Source: RGIG990 sp045589455
GTDB lineage: Bacteria; Verrucomicrobiota; Kiritimatiellia; RFP12; UBA3636
Reading direction: 5' to 3'
Assembly (NCBI GenBank): GCA_045589455.1
Contig: JAZNPC010000012.1
Coordinates: forward strand, 1 to 64,000
DNA length: 64,000 nt
The position numbers and the translations under genes are program-made. Under the pieces are notes generated by a model, which searched no databases, was not told the origin of the DNA, and saw only the letters and a list, made by a program, of their open reading frames with translations. Below, in pieces: positions 9,037 through 17,697 of this stretch. The stretch's first letter is position 1. Each line of letters starts with the position of its first letter.

Positions 9037-9696
9037 TTATTTTCTATTGTAGTCAAATTCCATTGCATCTAGAAGAGAACGTGCAATGACATAATGACCT
9101 GGATTGTTTGGATGTACGCGGTCCCATGTGATATAGCTAGAGTGCTTTATGCGCTTTAATACTTCATCAACATTCTTTTGTACATCTACAAAAATTACGC
9201 CTGTTTCCTCAGCAATTTCACGACAAATCTGAGCATACTCGCGTACGCGAGCACTCATTGCATCTGATTCATTTAGCTCCCAATAAATAGGTGTCATAAG
9301 GAAAATGCCTTTTACTACAGGCTTTGTGCGCTCAATTAAAGACTTAAGAGTCTTGCGATACAAATCTGGCATCACCCACTGCTCTGGCATATGTTGCAAA
9401 TCAAACTGGCGCCAAACATCATTCACACCAATCATAATTGAAACCCAGTCTGGCTTCAAATTCATTACATCGGTCTCCCAGCGTTCCTCAAGATTTGTTA
9501 CATTATTGCCACTTGAGCCAACATTTACTACGCGCAGCAAATAATCTGGATATACTGCTGTAAGCATTGAGTAGATAAAGTTTGGATAGCCACTGCCATA
9601 TGGATTAAAAAGACCCTCTGCAATTGGACGTTGACGGCCTGCGTCTGTTACGGAATCACCAATCATTACTAGCTTATCGCCTGGTTGTAAAAGCAT
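9037..9696 (-). CDS. SGNH/GDSL-family hydrolase (probable carbohydrate esterase)
   Basis: 219 aa, no signal peptide, so cytoplasmic. Block I is IGDSVTDAGR (catalytic Ser), the Gly block GSSGNNV, the Asn block IGVNDVWR, and the terminal Asp-x-x-His block WDRVHPNNPGH. This combination is typical of SGNH esterases acting on acetylated sugars. AAGGAG precedes the ATG by six bases. The next gene upstream on this strand is an EEP-family enzyme. The true substrate cannot be read from sequence. Confidence 0.9.
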   Translation of the reverse strand: MLLQPGDKLVMIGDSVTDAGRQRPIAEGLFNPYGSGYPNFIYSMLTAVYPDYLLRVVNVGSSGNNVTNLEERWETDVMNLKPDWVSIMIGVNDVWRQFDLQHMPEQWVMPDLYRKTLKSLIERTKPVVKGIFLMTPIYWELNESDAMSARVREYAQICREIAEETGVIFVDVQKNVDEVLKRIKHSSYITWDRVHPNNPGHYVIARSLLDAMEFDYNRK

Positions 9697-9783
9697 GTTA
9701 TTCTCCTTTTTTTAGGTAATCACGAGAGCTGCTGCATCGTTTTAGTTATATATGCGATGCAGCAGAAAAAAATTATGAATAAA

Positions 9784-10635
9784 CTATAGAGACAAAGCAC
9801 TGACTACTGGGTGGTGGTCAGAGGAATATGTATTGCCTGGGAAGGTATCGTTGCAGGTGACTATTTCGCGCACAGCAATTCCATCACTCACAAAGATAAA
9901 ATCAATACGAGCTCCTTCTGTTGGGTTCTCATTATCTTCCCATTGCCAATTAGTAAAGGTTCTGAATGGGCCAGCATGAGGAGTCTCAGAGATTTTCAAG
10001 GCATCGGTTAAAAGACCTGCTGCGGTCTCATAGGTTGGGGTGCCAACATATGTATTGAAATCACCAGTTAGAACAAGAGGAACTGAATCTGTGTAGCGGC
10101 GTTTAATTTCTGCTACAATCAACTTAATTCCATTGATACGAGCCTCTTCACTTGCATGATCAAGGTGAGTATTTACATGAACAAACTCTTTATTTGTTTG
10201 TTTGTCTCTAAGTCTAATCATTGTGCAAATACGAGTGCACCATGAATTCCAAGAGCGGGAGCCAGGAACTGCTGGTGTCTCTGAAAGCCAAAATGTATCT
10301 GAATCAATAACCTCAAATCTATCCTTCTTATAAATGATGTAGCAAGCCTCACCTTCATCTTTGCCATCTTCTCTTGAAACGCCAACACAAGCATATTCAG
10401 GGAGGTCCTTTAAAAGATGATCGCGAGTATCTGGGACGAGCTCTTGTGTGCCAATAACATCCATATCATATTTTTTTATCATCTCTATGATGCGAGGTGT
10501 TCTATCTACGTAAAATTCATTAGGAGACTGATCAAAAGGACCACGCATATTGTACGAAACGAGATAAAAACGGTCATCATTAAAGAGTTGAGGATTTTCC
10601 TTATTAGCCAATAAATCAACGAGTGATTTTTTCAT
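9784..10635 (-). CDS. Endonuclease/exonuclease/phosphatase family protein
   Basis: 283 aa DNase I-like metal-dependent hydrolase without signal peptide. The catalytic motifs are visible: VIGTQEL (metal-binding Glu), VNTHLDHASEEAR (catalytic His), LTGDFNTYVG (Asp and Asn), ARIDFIFVS and a terminal SSDHHPVVS. The family includes nucleases, sphingomyelinases and inositol phosphatases, and the sequence does not decide between them. It is transcribed toward the SGNH hydrolase 87 bp downstream and may share its transcript. Confidence 0.9.
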   Translation of the reverse strand: MKKSLVDLLANKENPQLFNDDRFYLVSYNMRGPFDQSPNEFYVDRTPRIIEMIKKYDMDVIGTQELVPDTRDHLLKDLPEYACVGVSREDGKDEGEACYIIYKKDRFEVIDSDTFWLSETPAVPGSRSWNSWCTRICTMIRLRDKQTNKEFVHVNTHLDHASEEARINGIKLIVAEIKRRYTDSVPLVLTGDFNTYVGTPTYETAAGLLTDALKISETPHAGPFRTFTNWQWEDNENPTEGARIDFIFVSDGIAVREIVTCNDTFPGNTYSSDHHPVVSALSL

Positions 10636-10993
10636 AAAATTTCTTTCTTTTTGTTATGGTAAAAAGTTTAACAAATTAACTTATTGATATAATTATATGA
10701 AAAAACCGACAACAAAAGCAATAAATAAACGAAACAACAATACAATGGGCATCACCCAATCCGTTAAAATGTCGCAATCAAGAGCATAACTGCACGTAGT
10801 GGCTAGGGCGATGGCTAGGGCGCGCGAGCGCGCCTCTGCACCGCACGCGGCGCAGCGCACAACCAAGCTTGGTTCACCACACTTCCCTGCTTCCCTAAGG
10901 CGGGAGCCAGCGTAGGATTGGCCATCACGCTAGTGCGCGCACGAGCGCGTTGCGCCAAAGCGGCATCCTGCTGCTTCTCCATCTACATGTTAC
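10636..10993. repeat. Intergenic region with repeat mosaic
   Basis: The first 150 bp is AT-rich and probably holds the promoter of the EEP gene. From about 10797 onward it is mosaic repeat: GATGGCTAGGGC units, a GC-rich block shared with 7183-7230, a segment CTTCCCTGCTTCCCTAAGGC, and a stem-loop at 10957-10980 (AAGCGGCA...TGCTGCTT). No gene is seen. Confidence 0.7.
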
Positions 10994-12766
10994 CTAATTT
11001 TGGGTGCGCATAATACCAGATAGAATATTGCGGCGGGACAAAGGATTTTCTCCGGCAAAATTATTGAGTGTTTCATAAAACTCATCTGCTATAGTTTTAT
11101 TACCTTCAGCAAACTCTTCATCTTCATACTCACGTACCACCAAAGATGATGTATCTGATATTGGAAGATATTCCTTCCAATATACAGGAACTTGATGCAT
11201 ATTACCATCACCACCAAGCCTTGGAACCATTGTTAAACGCTCCTCTGTATAAAAGCCATGCGCTGTAACAGACACCACTCCATCGCGTCCATATCGCATA
11301 GACATGTTTGCCTTAAGGATTGATGGAGTTTCAAAACGTGAGCTACACAATTGCTCTACCCCATAATAATTTAATATAGTTTCTAGCTCCCAATTTGAAG
11401 ATTCCTTCTCATAACCCTCATAGATTTTACGCATAGGCTTTAACTGCTGATATAATGGAATAGCCAACAATGGTGCAAAAGCGAAATATATTGATTTAAA
11501 ATAATTACAATTAAAATTCTTAAAGGTGTTCTCTGCTCGGACAATATCAAAATCATAATATCTACTTGGAGAGGTATCTATATCTTGACCTTCTAAATGC
11601 TCTGCAGAAATTATATTTATCATAGCTTCTTTACGGAAAGTAAAATCATCGCCATATCCGATACTACGATCATTAATTAAGCTTAGCATTTGCTTTTGTG
11701 CTAATGGTGTGAAAAGCAAACGGTATTCTACCTCATTGGTGCGATTAGTTGTTTCAAAAAGCAGTTCAAACTCTTTATTTGACATAAGGGTATATTGTGA
11801 TTCATCCTTCAAGTTTTGTGAAAACTTGGTGAGTCGCTTGATATCACGCTTTTTCCGTAGCTTATCAAAGAAACCATCCTTATCACCAGAATGGATTGAT
11901 GGTGTACGCAAAAAGGAAAGGTTTGGGGCTACTTCGTTACCATATATTAGGAAATTATGGATTGGATAAACAGGCTTTGGAGCATCAACTGATGCTGTTA
12001 GCACCTGGGTGCGCGTCACGTAAACTATATCTCCATTTGGGTTACGTACAGGGGCCTTCCAGGAAATAACGATTGAACCAGTATATGTTTCTGTTGCCCA
12101 CTCTTGAGATAGTAATTGCGCAAAGACAAAGGGATTTCCATTAATTTCACCACTTTGTGCTGCTACAACTGATTGTGTATCTGGCAAATCTGCCAAGCCA
12201 TAATCATTAAACAGCTCTGTGAGACGTCCTTTATGAACAAATTTATCAAATTCTAATTTAGGAACCACATTTTGGATCATACGTGTGGTTAATCCCCAAT
12301 CGTAGAGATCATTGAGTGGCTTCATTTGCTCCCAAGCTTTTGTTGTTAAGCCATCTATTGTTTGATTTAGAGATGAAATACGAGCATCTAAATCATTAAT
12401 TATTGGATTTAAGCATGAAAAAATTATGGTAGTTAAAATTATACAGGCAAAGCCACCGATTAGGAACCATTGGTTAAATGCTTCTTGTTCAATATAGACC
12501 ACGACTCCCCAAAAAATTAGACCGAGAATAATTAAACTCAATACTAACCTAAGGCCACGATTAAGCGAGGTCTTTGACTCTAGAGAACTTTTATTAACCT
12601 CTAATTTCTTAATTTTCAAGCAAATCTTCTGGTTTTCAACTCGATCGACACCTGACTGCTGTTCTAGCTGTTCAAAGGTATCATCTACCACACGATAGAA
12701 GTTTTGCTCAAATTCATTTACATATCGTTCTAGAGGATCATATATGTTATCAGGTACATTTCCCAT
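10994..12766 (-). CDS. Unrecognised two-TM membrane protein, 590 aa
   Basis: I do not recognise a family with certainty. The protein starts with about 70 hydrophilic, probably coiled-coil residues, then two hydrophobic segments (about residues 70-92, LVLSLIILGLIFWGVVVYI; and 98-120). A long soluble part follows, with another weakly hydrophobic stretch near residue 415 (IYFAFAPLLAIPLY). It ends in an acidic region. AAGGAAAATT precedes the ATG. Composition is ordinary and the frame is intact over 1.77 kb, so the gene is real. It stands alone between two repeat mosaics, so context gives no clue to function. It looks like an inner-membrane protein with a large cytosolic domain. Confidence 0.85.
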   Translation of the reverse strand: MGNVPDNIYDPLERYVNEFEQNFYRVVDDTFEQLEQQSGVDRVENQKICLKIKKLEVNKSSLESKTSLNRGLRLVLSLIILGLIFWGVVVYIEQEAFNQWFLIGGFACIILTTIIFSCLNPIINDLDARISSLNQTIDGLTTKAWEQMKPLNDLYDWGLTTRMIQNVVPKLEFDKFVHKGRLTELFNDYGLADLPDTQSVVAAQSGEINGNPFVFAQLLSQEWATETYTGSIVISWKAPVRNPNGDIVYVTRTQVLTASVDAPKPVYPIHNFLIYGNEVAPNLSFLRTPSIHSGDKDGFFDKLRKKRDIKRLTKFSQNLKDESQYTLMSNKEFELLFETTNRTNEVEYRLLFTPLAQKQMLSLINDRSIGYGDDFTFRKEAMINIISAEHLEGQDIDTSPSRYYDFDIVRAENTFKNFNCNYFKSIYFAFAPLLAIPLYQQLKPMRKIYEGYEKESSNWELETILNYYGVEQLCSSRFETPSILKANMSMRYGRDGVVSVTAHGFYTEERLTMVPRLGGDGNMHQVPVYWKEYLPISDTSSLVVREYEDEEFAEGNKTIADEFYETLNNFAGENPLSRRNILSGIMRTQN

Positions 12767-13480
12767 AATTTTCCTTATTTAAAAAGCGAATGCTCGACTT
12801 ATACTTTTGAGTATATCATAAAGAAAATCCTGAGACAAGTATGTGAATACTATAGTTTATTTTTATTTGTGTGAGGGCTAGTGTGAGGGAGAATGTGTGT
12901 GGTGATGGTGTGCGTGATGGCTAGCGTGACGCCGAAGGGACGCAGAGACGCAACCTCCTACGCCAAGGCTATTGAGAATGAGGTGTGAAAAACGATCCAA
13001 CAATCAACAATACAACAAATTAAAGGGCGCGTGGGAGCGCGCGCCTCTACTTTCGGTTGATGGAGGTGCCCTGAACGATAGTGACAGGGCTCCTCCATCA
13101 TTTTGTCTGGTGCGAGCCAAAATGCAACCGCATTTTGTGACTCGCAGTGCTCAATGACCAGCTTGGCGCGCTAGCGCGCGCTTTGCGAGAACTGTCGCGT
13201 GTCAACGCGAGGCGGAGTCTTACTTGAGCTAGTGGGCGGGTTGCCTTCACCAATCGGGTGTAAATCCTTCACGACAGATGAAGGACGAGAGCCGTCCCCG
13301 GTTATGTGAGAATCGGGGACGACTGCCGCCCTCCTTGCTACCTACGCAGGAGGGTTCACACCCGTTTCCGAGAGCAAGCCGCATTCTTGTGCGAGAGAAT
13401 CATACCTCTGCACCGCACGCGGCGCAGCGCACAACCAAGCTTGGTTCACGCTCCGCGGCTTAATTAACTTGTGTGCGTAC

Positions 13481-13547
13481 ACACTAGCGCTTGGCAGTTG
13501 CCCTTACGACAAAAGGAGTAAACTCGGGCAACAACAAGCGGTAGTGT
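13481..13547. repeat. Nested hairpin element, type II copy 2
   Basis: Same layout as the copy at 7262-7328: outer arms ACACTAGCGCTTG and CAAGCGGTAGTGT, inner GTTGCCC/GGGCAAC. Confidence 0.75.
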
Positions 13548-13665
13548 TTTTCGTCGATGCCACCATACAAGCCACCACGAGAGCCCCCGCGCCCTCCGCG
13601 TCCACTGCGTCTCCGCGTCCCTTTTTCGCACTTCTAGCCACCAGACTAGCACATGGGTTGCCCCC

Positions 13666-13734
13666 ACACTAGCGCTTGTAAGTTGGCCTTGCGACAACGA
13701 GAGCAAGACCATGTCCAACGTCAAGCGCTAGTGT
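13666..13734. repeat. Nested hairpin element, type I copy 2
   Basis: Perfect 13-bp outer stem ACACTAGCGCTTG/CAAGCGCTAGTGT with inner CTTGC/GCAAG, as at 7435-7503. Confidence 0.78.
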
Positions 13735-13882
13735 CGTGCGCTGCGCACACACCCAAGCAATCCTGACCATCCTGCAAAATCCTGTAATCCTGTTCCTGCG
13801 CGAGAGCGCACTCGCGTGCCCCGCACGCCAATCCATTCCGCAGCAGATTTTAGGATAATTTTGCCCCCATAAAACATTACCT

Positions 13883-13902
13883 GCCGCAAGCGCAGCCGAA
13901 GT
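13883..13902 (+). repeat. Cassette junction site, C1
   Basis: GCCGCAAGCGCAGCCGAAGT, encoding the signal-peptidase region Ala-Ala-Ser-Ala-Ala-Glu-Val in frame with the C1 body. Identical in C3-C6. Homology to C6 begins here; upstream is unrelated and has no start codon. Confidence 0.85.
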
Positions 13903-14608
13903 AACCTCCGACAATGTTGTTGGATATACAAAGATTGACTTTGGTGTAAAACTAACACAAGTTGGTGTACAATTCCAAAATATTGGAGCAGATGGTGTGA
14001 TTGGTCTAAACGACTTGTCATTTACAGGTCTTGTCGGTTATGATTGGGATAATTTCGTAGAAGGTGACTTTGTTTCCATTTGGGATCCTGCTACACAATC
14101 ATATAGTAAAATGTATCTATGGGCAGATTCTGACCCTTATGACATGCTAGGTGGAGCAAATAAGTGGATGGATGGTGACTATGCACCTGCAGAGGAAGCA
14201 CTTCCTATAGGTAGCACACTATTTATAAGTTCATCTACTGCAGGAACAATGGTGAGTGCAGGAGAAGTTTCAAATGAAACTTCAGTTCAGATAACTTTAT
14301 CAAAAGGCTTAACTCAAATAGCAAATCCATTTCCTAAAGCTATTGCTCTAAATGATATTACCATTACAGGTCTTGTCGGTTATGATTGGGATAATTTCGT
14401 AGAAGGTGACTTTGTTTCCATTTGGGATCCTGCTACACAATCATATAGTAAAATGTATCTATGGGCAGATTCAGACCCTTATGAGATGCTAGGTGGAGCA
14501 AATAAGTGGATGGATGGTGACTATGCACCTGCAGAGGAAGTAATTCCTGTTGGTGGTGCTATTTTTATTATGTCAACAAATGGTGGTTCAGCAACTTTCG
14601 CAAAGTAA
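13883..14608 (+). CDS. Silent cassette C1 body: secreted twofold-repeat protein lacking start and signal peptide
   Basis: About 242 codons open from the junction site. The frame is open upstream only to a TAA at 13856 and contains no ATG, GTG or TTG before the junction; the first in-frame GTG (13997) is inside the domain and has no ribosome site. The mature region AAEVTSDNVVGYTKID is followed by two tandem copies of a domain of about 100 aa, each with GLVGYDWDNFVEGDFVSIWD and a LWADSDPY...GGANKWM segment. The closest relative is the C3 body. I read it as a promoterless, startless body that becomes expressed only if joined to the C6 leader. The alternative is a decaying paralogue, but the frame is intact throughout. 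Domain function is unknown; it is likely a beta-rich surface protein. Confidence 0.75.
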   Translation, partial: AASAAEVTSDNVVGYTKIDFGVKLTQVGVQFQNIGADGVIGLNDLSFTGLVGYDWDNFVEGDFVSIWDPATQSYSKMYLWADSDPYDMLGGANKWMDGDYAPAEEALPIGSTLFISSSTAGTMVSAGEVSNETSVQITLSKGLTQIANPFPKAIALNDITITGLVGYDWDNFVEGDFVSIWDPATQSYSKMYLWADSDPYEMLGGANKWMDGDYAPAEEVIPVGGAIFIMSTNGGSATFAK

Positions 14609-14621
14609 GCAGTTTACTTTG
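14601..14621 (+). promoter_or_regulatory. Intra-cassette hairpin at C1 body stop codon
   Basis: CAAAGTAA/TTACTTTG stem overlapping the body TAA, before the second gene. Equivalents occur at the same place in C3, C4 and C6; C2 and C5 have a different-sequence hairpin there. Possible mRNA processing or attenuation element. Confidence 0.5.
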
Positions 14622-14666
14622 TGCTTAAAATAAACACTAAATATAAAGAAAGAAAGAAATAAAACA

Positions 14667-15233
14667 ATGAAAAAAATCGTAACACTAATGGTTCTAGCTC
14701 TAGTAGCAGTTTCTGCTTCTGCAGCTCAAATCAAGTGGGGAACAACAGGACAATTGTTCAATGATCAGACAGCTATGACTACAGCAAATGGTTACTCAAC
14801 TACAGCATATCTAGTATATCTAGCTGGTGGTAATTGGGATTCATTTGATATGGCTTCTTTTGCAGAAAGTCCATCAGGCGTAGTTGCTGGTAAAAAGGCT
14901 AATGTAATGGGAACAATTAGTGCAACTTCTGGCAACTATAGTTTCGCTATTGGTGACACAATTGCTGGTTCAACAGATAAAATTGTTGACGGTGTATCAA
15001 CATTCGGTATTGTTTTCCTATCAACAGGAGGAGCATTTGGTTCTGACACCTACTATGTTCAGTCTGATGTTTACAAATTTGATACAGGTTCAAGCAATTA
15101 CAACGCAGGTCTTGAGACATTAACAATGCAGCCAGCTGTTGCTAAGGGTTCAACATGGACAGCTGTTCCAGAGCCAGCTTCAGCTATGCTAGCACTAGCA
15201 GGTGTTGCAATGCTAATCCGCCGTCGTAAGTAA
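14667..15233 (+). CDS. PEP-CTERM protein, cassette C1
   Basis: 188 aa with its own start, unlike the gene before it. The signal peptide MKKIVTLMVLALVAVSASA is followed by a mature region starting AQIKWGTTGQLFND and a C-terminal sorting signal: VPEP, then a hydrophobic segment (about residues 168-183) and a basic RRRK end. The PEP-CTERM tail is normally recognised by an exosortase and directs export and anchoring; no exosortase gene is in this window. A purine-rich AAGAAAGAAATAAA lies before the ATG. Its closest relative is the C3 partner, matching the relationship of the C1 and C3 bodies. Confidence 0.88.
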   Translation: MKKIVTLMVLALVAVSASAAQIKWGTTGQLFNDQTAMTTANGYSTTAYLVYLAGGNWDSFDMASFAESPSGVVAGKKANVMGTISATSGNYSFAIGDTIAGSTDKIVDGVSTFGIVFLSTGGAFGSDTYYVQSDVYKFDTGSSNYNAGLETLTMQPAVAKGSTWTAVPEPASAMLALAGVAMLIRRRK

Positions 15234-15261
15234 GCGACCCGCTGATTACAGCAAATATATA

Positions 15262-15304
15262 AACAATAAAACCACCCTCGCAAGAGAGTGGTTTTATTGT
15301 TTTT
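15262..15304. terminator. Bidirectional terminator between C1 and C2
   Basis: AACAATAAAACCACCCTC and GAGAGTGGTTTTATTGTT form a long stem flanked by A and T tracts, serving both convergent cassettes. The junction is almost the exact reverse complement of the C5/C6 junction at 23732-23775. Confidence 0.85.
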
Positions 15305-15335
15305 AAGTTATATGAGTATGTTTACTCTGCCACAA

Positions 15336-15911
15336 TTACTTGCGGCGACGAATCAACATAGCTACACCAGCCAATGCCAACATTGCGCTAGCTGGCTCAG
15401 GAATAGTAACTGCCTTTGTCCAATTTGCACCTGTTGTACCCATTGCGTTAGCAACTGTTGTAGACATTGTGTACTTTTCATATGTAGGATCCCAATTAGA
15501 ACCGGAATCTGTTACAGTGAAAACGTCAGAAGCCCAAAAATATGTGTCTGTGCCATCATTATAAGATACTACAAATGCAAAGTCTGTACCTTTTGCAACT
15601 TTAGCAGCAGATAAATCTGTTGCACTGTCCCAAGTGTAAATATATGGGTTAGCTGTTGCAATACCCATAGAACCAGCATTTGTCTTCTTAGTAGCAGCAA
15701 TGCCATCTGTTGCTGTACCTGCAGCAACATCGTTAGCATATGTAGCCCAATCAGCAATACCATCTAGGCAAACAAGTGTAAATGTTGCACCGCCATTGCC
15801 TACTAGTGTATTGTTGAACTTAACCTGACCTGTTAGACCCCAGGCAATTTGAGCAGCCTGTACTGACATAGCAACTAGTGCTACAGCAGCGATAGTTAGG
15901 ATTTTTTTCAT
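15336..15911 (-). CDS. PEP-CTERM protein, cassette C2
   Basis: 191 aa with signal peptide MKKILTIAAVALVAMSVQA, mature start AQIAWGLTGQVKFNN and C-terminal IPEP, hydrophobic helix and RRRK. Nearest relative is the C5 partner (AQISWGLSGQVKYNN). It has its own ribosome-site region (AGAAAGAAAAATAAC before ATG). It converges on the C1 PEP-CTERM gene across a shared terminator. The function of the extracellular part is unknown; anchoring by an exosortase is inferred from the family. Confidence 0.88.
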   Translation of the reverse strand: MKKILTIAAVALVAMSVQAAQIAWGLTGQVKFNNTLVGNGGATFTLVCLDGIADWATYANDVAAGTATDGIAATKKTNAGSMGIATANPYIYTWDSATDLSAAKVAKGTDFAFVVSYNDGTDTYFWASDVFTVTDSGSNWDPTYEKYTMSTTVANAMGTTGANWTKAVTIPEPASAMLALAGVAMLIRRRK

Positions 15912-15971
15912 TGTTATTTTTCTTTCTATTTTATTTTTTGTTTAATCTATATCAGTTGTTGATATAGAAAA

Positions 15972-16739
15972 TTATTTGAATGTCAATGTGCCGTTGCCAG
16001 AAGACTTAATCCAGAATGCACCACCAGCTGGAATTTCTGTGTCTGCTGTTGCGAAACTACCACCTAAGTCAAACCAAGTTCCAGCTTCACCACCCATAGC
16101 TAACATATCTTCTGTTTCTGAATCACCTGCATAATATAGTGTAGTTAGATAACCCTGTGATTCTGGATCCCAAATCACTAGTGTGTCTCCAGTTTCGGTA
16201 GCAAATGTCCAATCAAGACCTGTTAGACCAGTGATTGTAAATAGATCATTAACTTTAACTGCTTTTGGGTATGGATTTGCAATCATATTAGAACCTTGAA
16301 CAATTGAAATAGTATTAGCTGTTGTTGGAACTTCACCAGCAATTGTTACTTTTGCATTGTTAGATGTAGACTTAATCCAGAAAGCATCACCATTTTCAAG
16401 AGTTAAATCAGCAGTAGCAAATATTCCACCCAAGTCAAACCAAGTTCCAGCTTCACCACCCATTGCTGTCATTTCATCTGTCTGTTCATCACCAGCGTAA
16501 TAAAGAGTTGTTAGATATCCCTGAGCAGAAGCATCCCATATCATAAGAGTATCGCCAGCTTCAGTAGCAAATGTCCAGTCTAGACCTGTTAGGCCTGATG
16601 CTTTAATATCTTGGATAGAGATTGAATTGTTTACACCAACAGACTGGAATGATGTACCAATCATTGTGTTGCCGTTAGCAAGGTTAATCTTCTGATATCC
16701 AACAACATTGTTGGATGTTACTTCTGCTGCGCTTGCGGC
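15972..16739 (-). CDS. Silent cassette C2 body: secreted twofold-repeat protein lacking start and signal peptide
   Basis: 256 codons from the junction site. Read upstream on the minus strand, the frame stays open only to a TAA in the 16780s, with no ATG, GTG or TTG; the first in-frame ATG (16664) lies inside the domain. Two tandem domains each contain GLTGLDWTFATEAGDTLMIWD-like and GGEAGTWFDLGG segments. Sister of the C5 body. The sequence just before the junction (CACCCCCAAAATATCTTT) matches that before C4 and resembles C5, whereas C6 has its signal-peptide codons there. It reads in the same direction as C6, so one inversion against C6 could not activate it; two steps or gene conversion would be needed. 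Confidence 0.75.
   Translation of the reverse strand, partial: AASAAEVTSNNVVGYQKINLANGNTMIGTSFQSVGVNNSISIQDIKASGLTGLDWTFATEAGDTLMIWDASAQGYLTTLYYAGDEQTDEMTAMGGEAGTWFDLGGIFATADLTLENGDAFWIKSTSNNAKVTIAGEVPTTANTISIVQGSNMIANPYPKAVKVNDLFTITGLTGLDWTFATETGDTLVIWDPESQGYLTTLYYAGDSETEDMLAMGGEAGTWFDLGGSFATADTEIPAGGAFWIKSSGNGTLTFK
16720..16739 (-). repeat. Cassette junction site, C2
   Basis: Reverse complement of GCCGCAAGCGCAGCAGAAGT, one base different from the C1 and C3-C6 sites. Same orientation as the C6 site. Confidence 0.82.
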
Positions 16740-16948
16740 AAAGATATTTTGGGGGTGTAAAACAGCCGATCTATAATAAGGTAAAAATAAGTTTTAAGGA
16801 GTTAGTTTATTAACGACTCGAGTAGAACTTATTTTATTATTAATTGTATATGTCTAAAAAAGTGCGACAAATATAGGATAAAATAAAACAATGTATTTGA
16901 TTTTTCACATAAATTGTGATTAAATACTTATAAACAAAAGGGGATATT

Positions 16949-17695
16949 ATGTCTAAATTTAAAAAATTACTTTTTAATACATCTCCGAATAAGGTTTTTC
17001 TTACAAAGTGGTTAGAAAAACAAGGCATAAATCGGAAAATAACCCATTCATATAAAAACAATGGATGGATTTCGTCATTAGGGAATGGTGCGTTTATAAA
17101 AAATGAAACAATTCCACAATTAGATTTTGCAGTAGAAGCATTGCAAACACAAGCAAATTTATCTGTTCATTTTGGGGGTAAAACAACATTGTCTCAAAGA
17201 TTTAATGTCGCACATTATCTTTCATTTGTAAAACCCCAAAGCGAACTTTTTGTCACTACAAAAACGAATATACCGTTGTGGTTTAAAAGAACCTTTAAAA
17301 ATCAGATAGATTTAACATATACAGATTTTTTACCTAAAGCCATCGGACTGGAAGAATGGGTAGAAAATAATTGTAAAATATTTATATCTACACCAGAAAG
17401 AGCATTTTTAGAAATGCTATATGCTGTTCCGCAAAAAACTTCTACAGTTGAGGCATATCAAATACTAGAATTATTGCCTACATTGCGACCTCGTTTGCTT
17501 ATAGAATTACTAACTCAATGCAAATCCATAAAGGTAAAACGTTTATTTTTATATCTTGCATCGAAAACAAAACACGATTGGTATGATTCTTTAGATATTA
17601 GTAAAATAAATTTGGGTTCAGGTGTAAGAATTATAGATAAGACAGGCGTTTATGATAGACAATTCAATATAATTGTTGAGAAATTAGGAGAATAA
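16949..17695 (+). CDS. abiEi: AbiEi-like antitoxin, type IV toxin-antitoxin system
   Basis: 248 aa. The N-terminal winged-helix part (FLTKWLEKQGINRKITHSYKNNGWISSLGNGAF) and the C-terminal AbiEi region (ISTPERAFLEMLYAVPQ) match the antitoxin of the AbiE phage-defence family. AbiEi normally represses its own promoter and counteracts the AbiEii nucleotidyltransferase. The stop is two bases before the toxin start, the expected bicistronic layout. AAAAGGGGATATT lies before the ATG. The gene is AT-rich compared with neighbours, fitting acquisition. It sits between silent cassettes C2 and C3. Confidence 0.85.
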   Translation: MSKFKKLLFNTSPNKVFLTKWLEKQGINRKITHSYKNNGWISSLGNGAFIKNETIPQLDFAVEALQTQANLSVHFGGKTTLSQRFNVAHYLSFVKPQSELFVTTKTNIPLWFKRTFKNQIDLTYTDFLPKAIGLEEWVENNCKIFISTPERAFLEMLYAVPQKTSTVEAYQILELLPTLRPRLLIELLTQCKSIKVKRLFLYLASKTKHDWYDSLDISKINLGSGVRIIDKTGVYDRQFNIIVEKLGE

Positions 17696-17697
17696 TA

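Larger units (their letters stand above)
12767..13882. repeat. Long intergenic repeat mosaic before cassette C1
   Basis: About 1.1 kb with no credible gene. Stem-loops include 13059-13099 (ATGGAGG/CCTCCAT with inner GCCCTG/CAGGGC), 13112-13145 (CAAAATGC/GCATTTTG), 13294-13320 (GTCCCC/GGGGAC) and 13329-13354 (CCCTCCT/AGGAGGG). The last two recur at 32.08-32.13 kb. Type II and type I nested hairpins follow at 13481-13547 and 13666-13734. Positions 13407-13830 nearly duplicate 7183-7600. The stretch runs directly into silent cassette C1. Confidence 0.8.
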
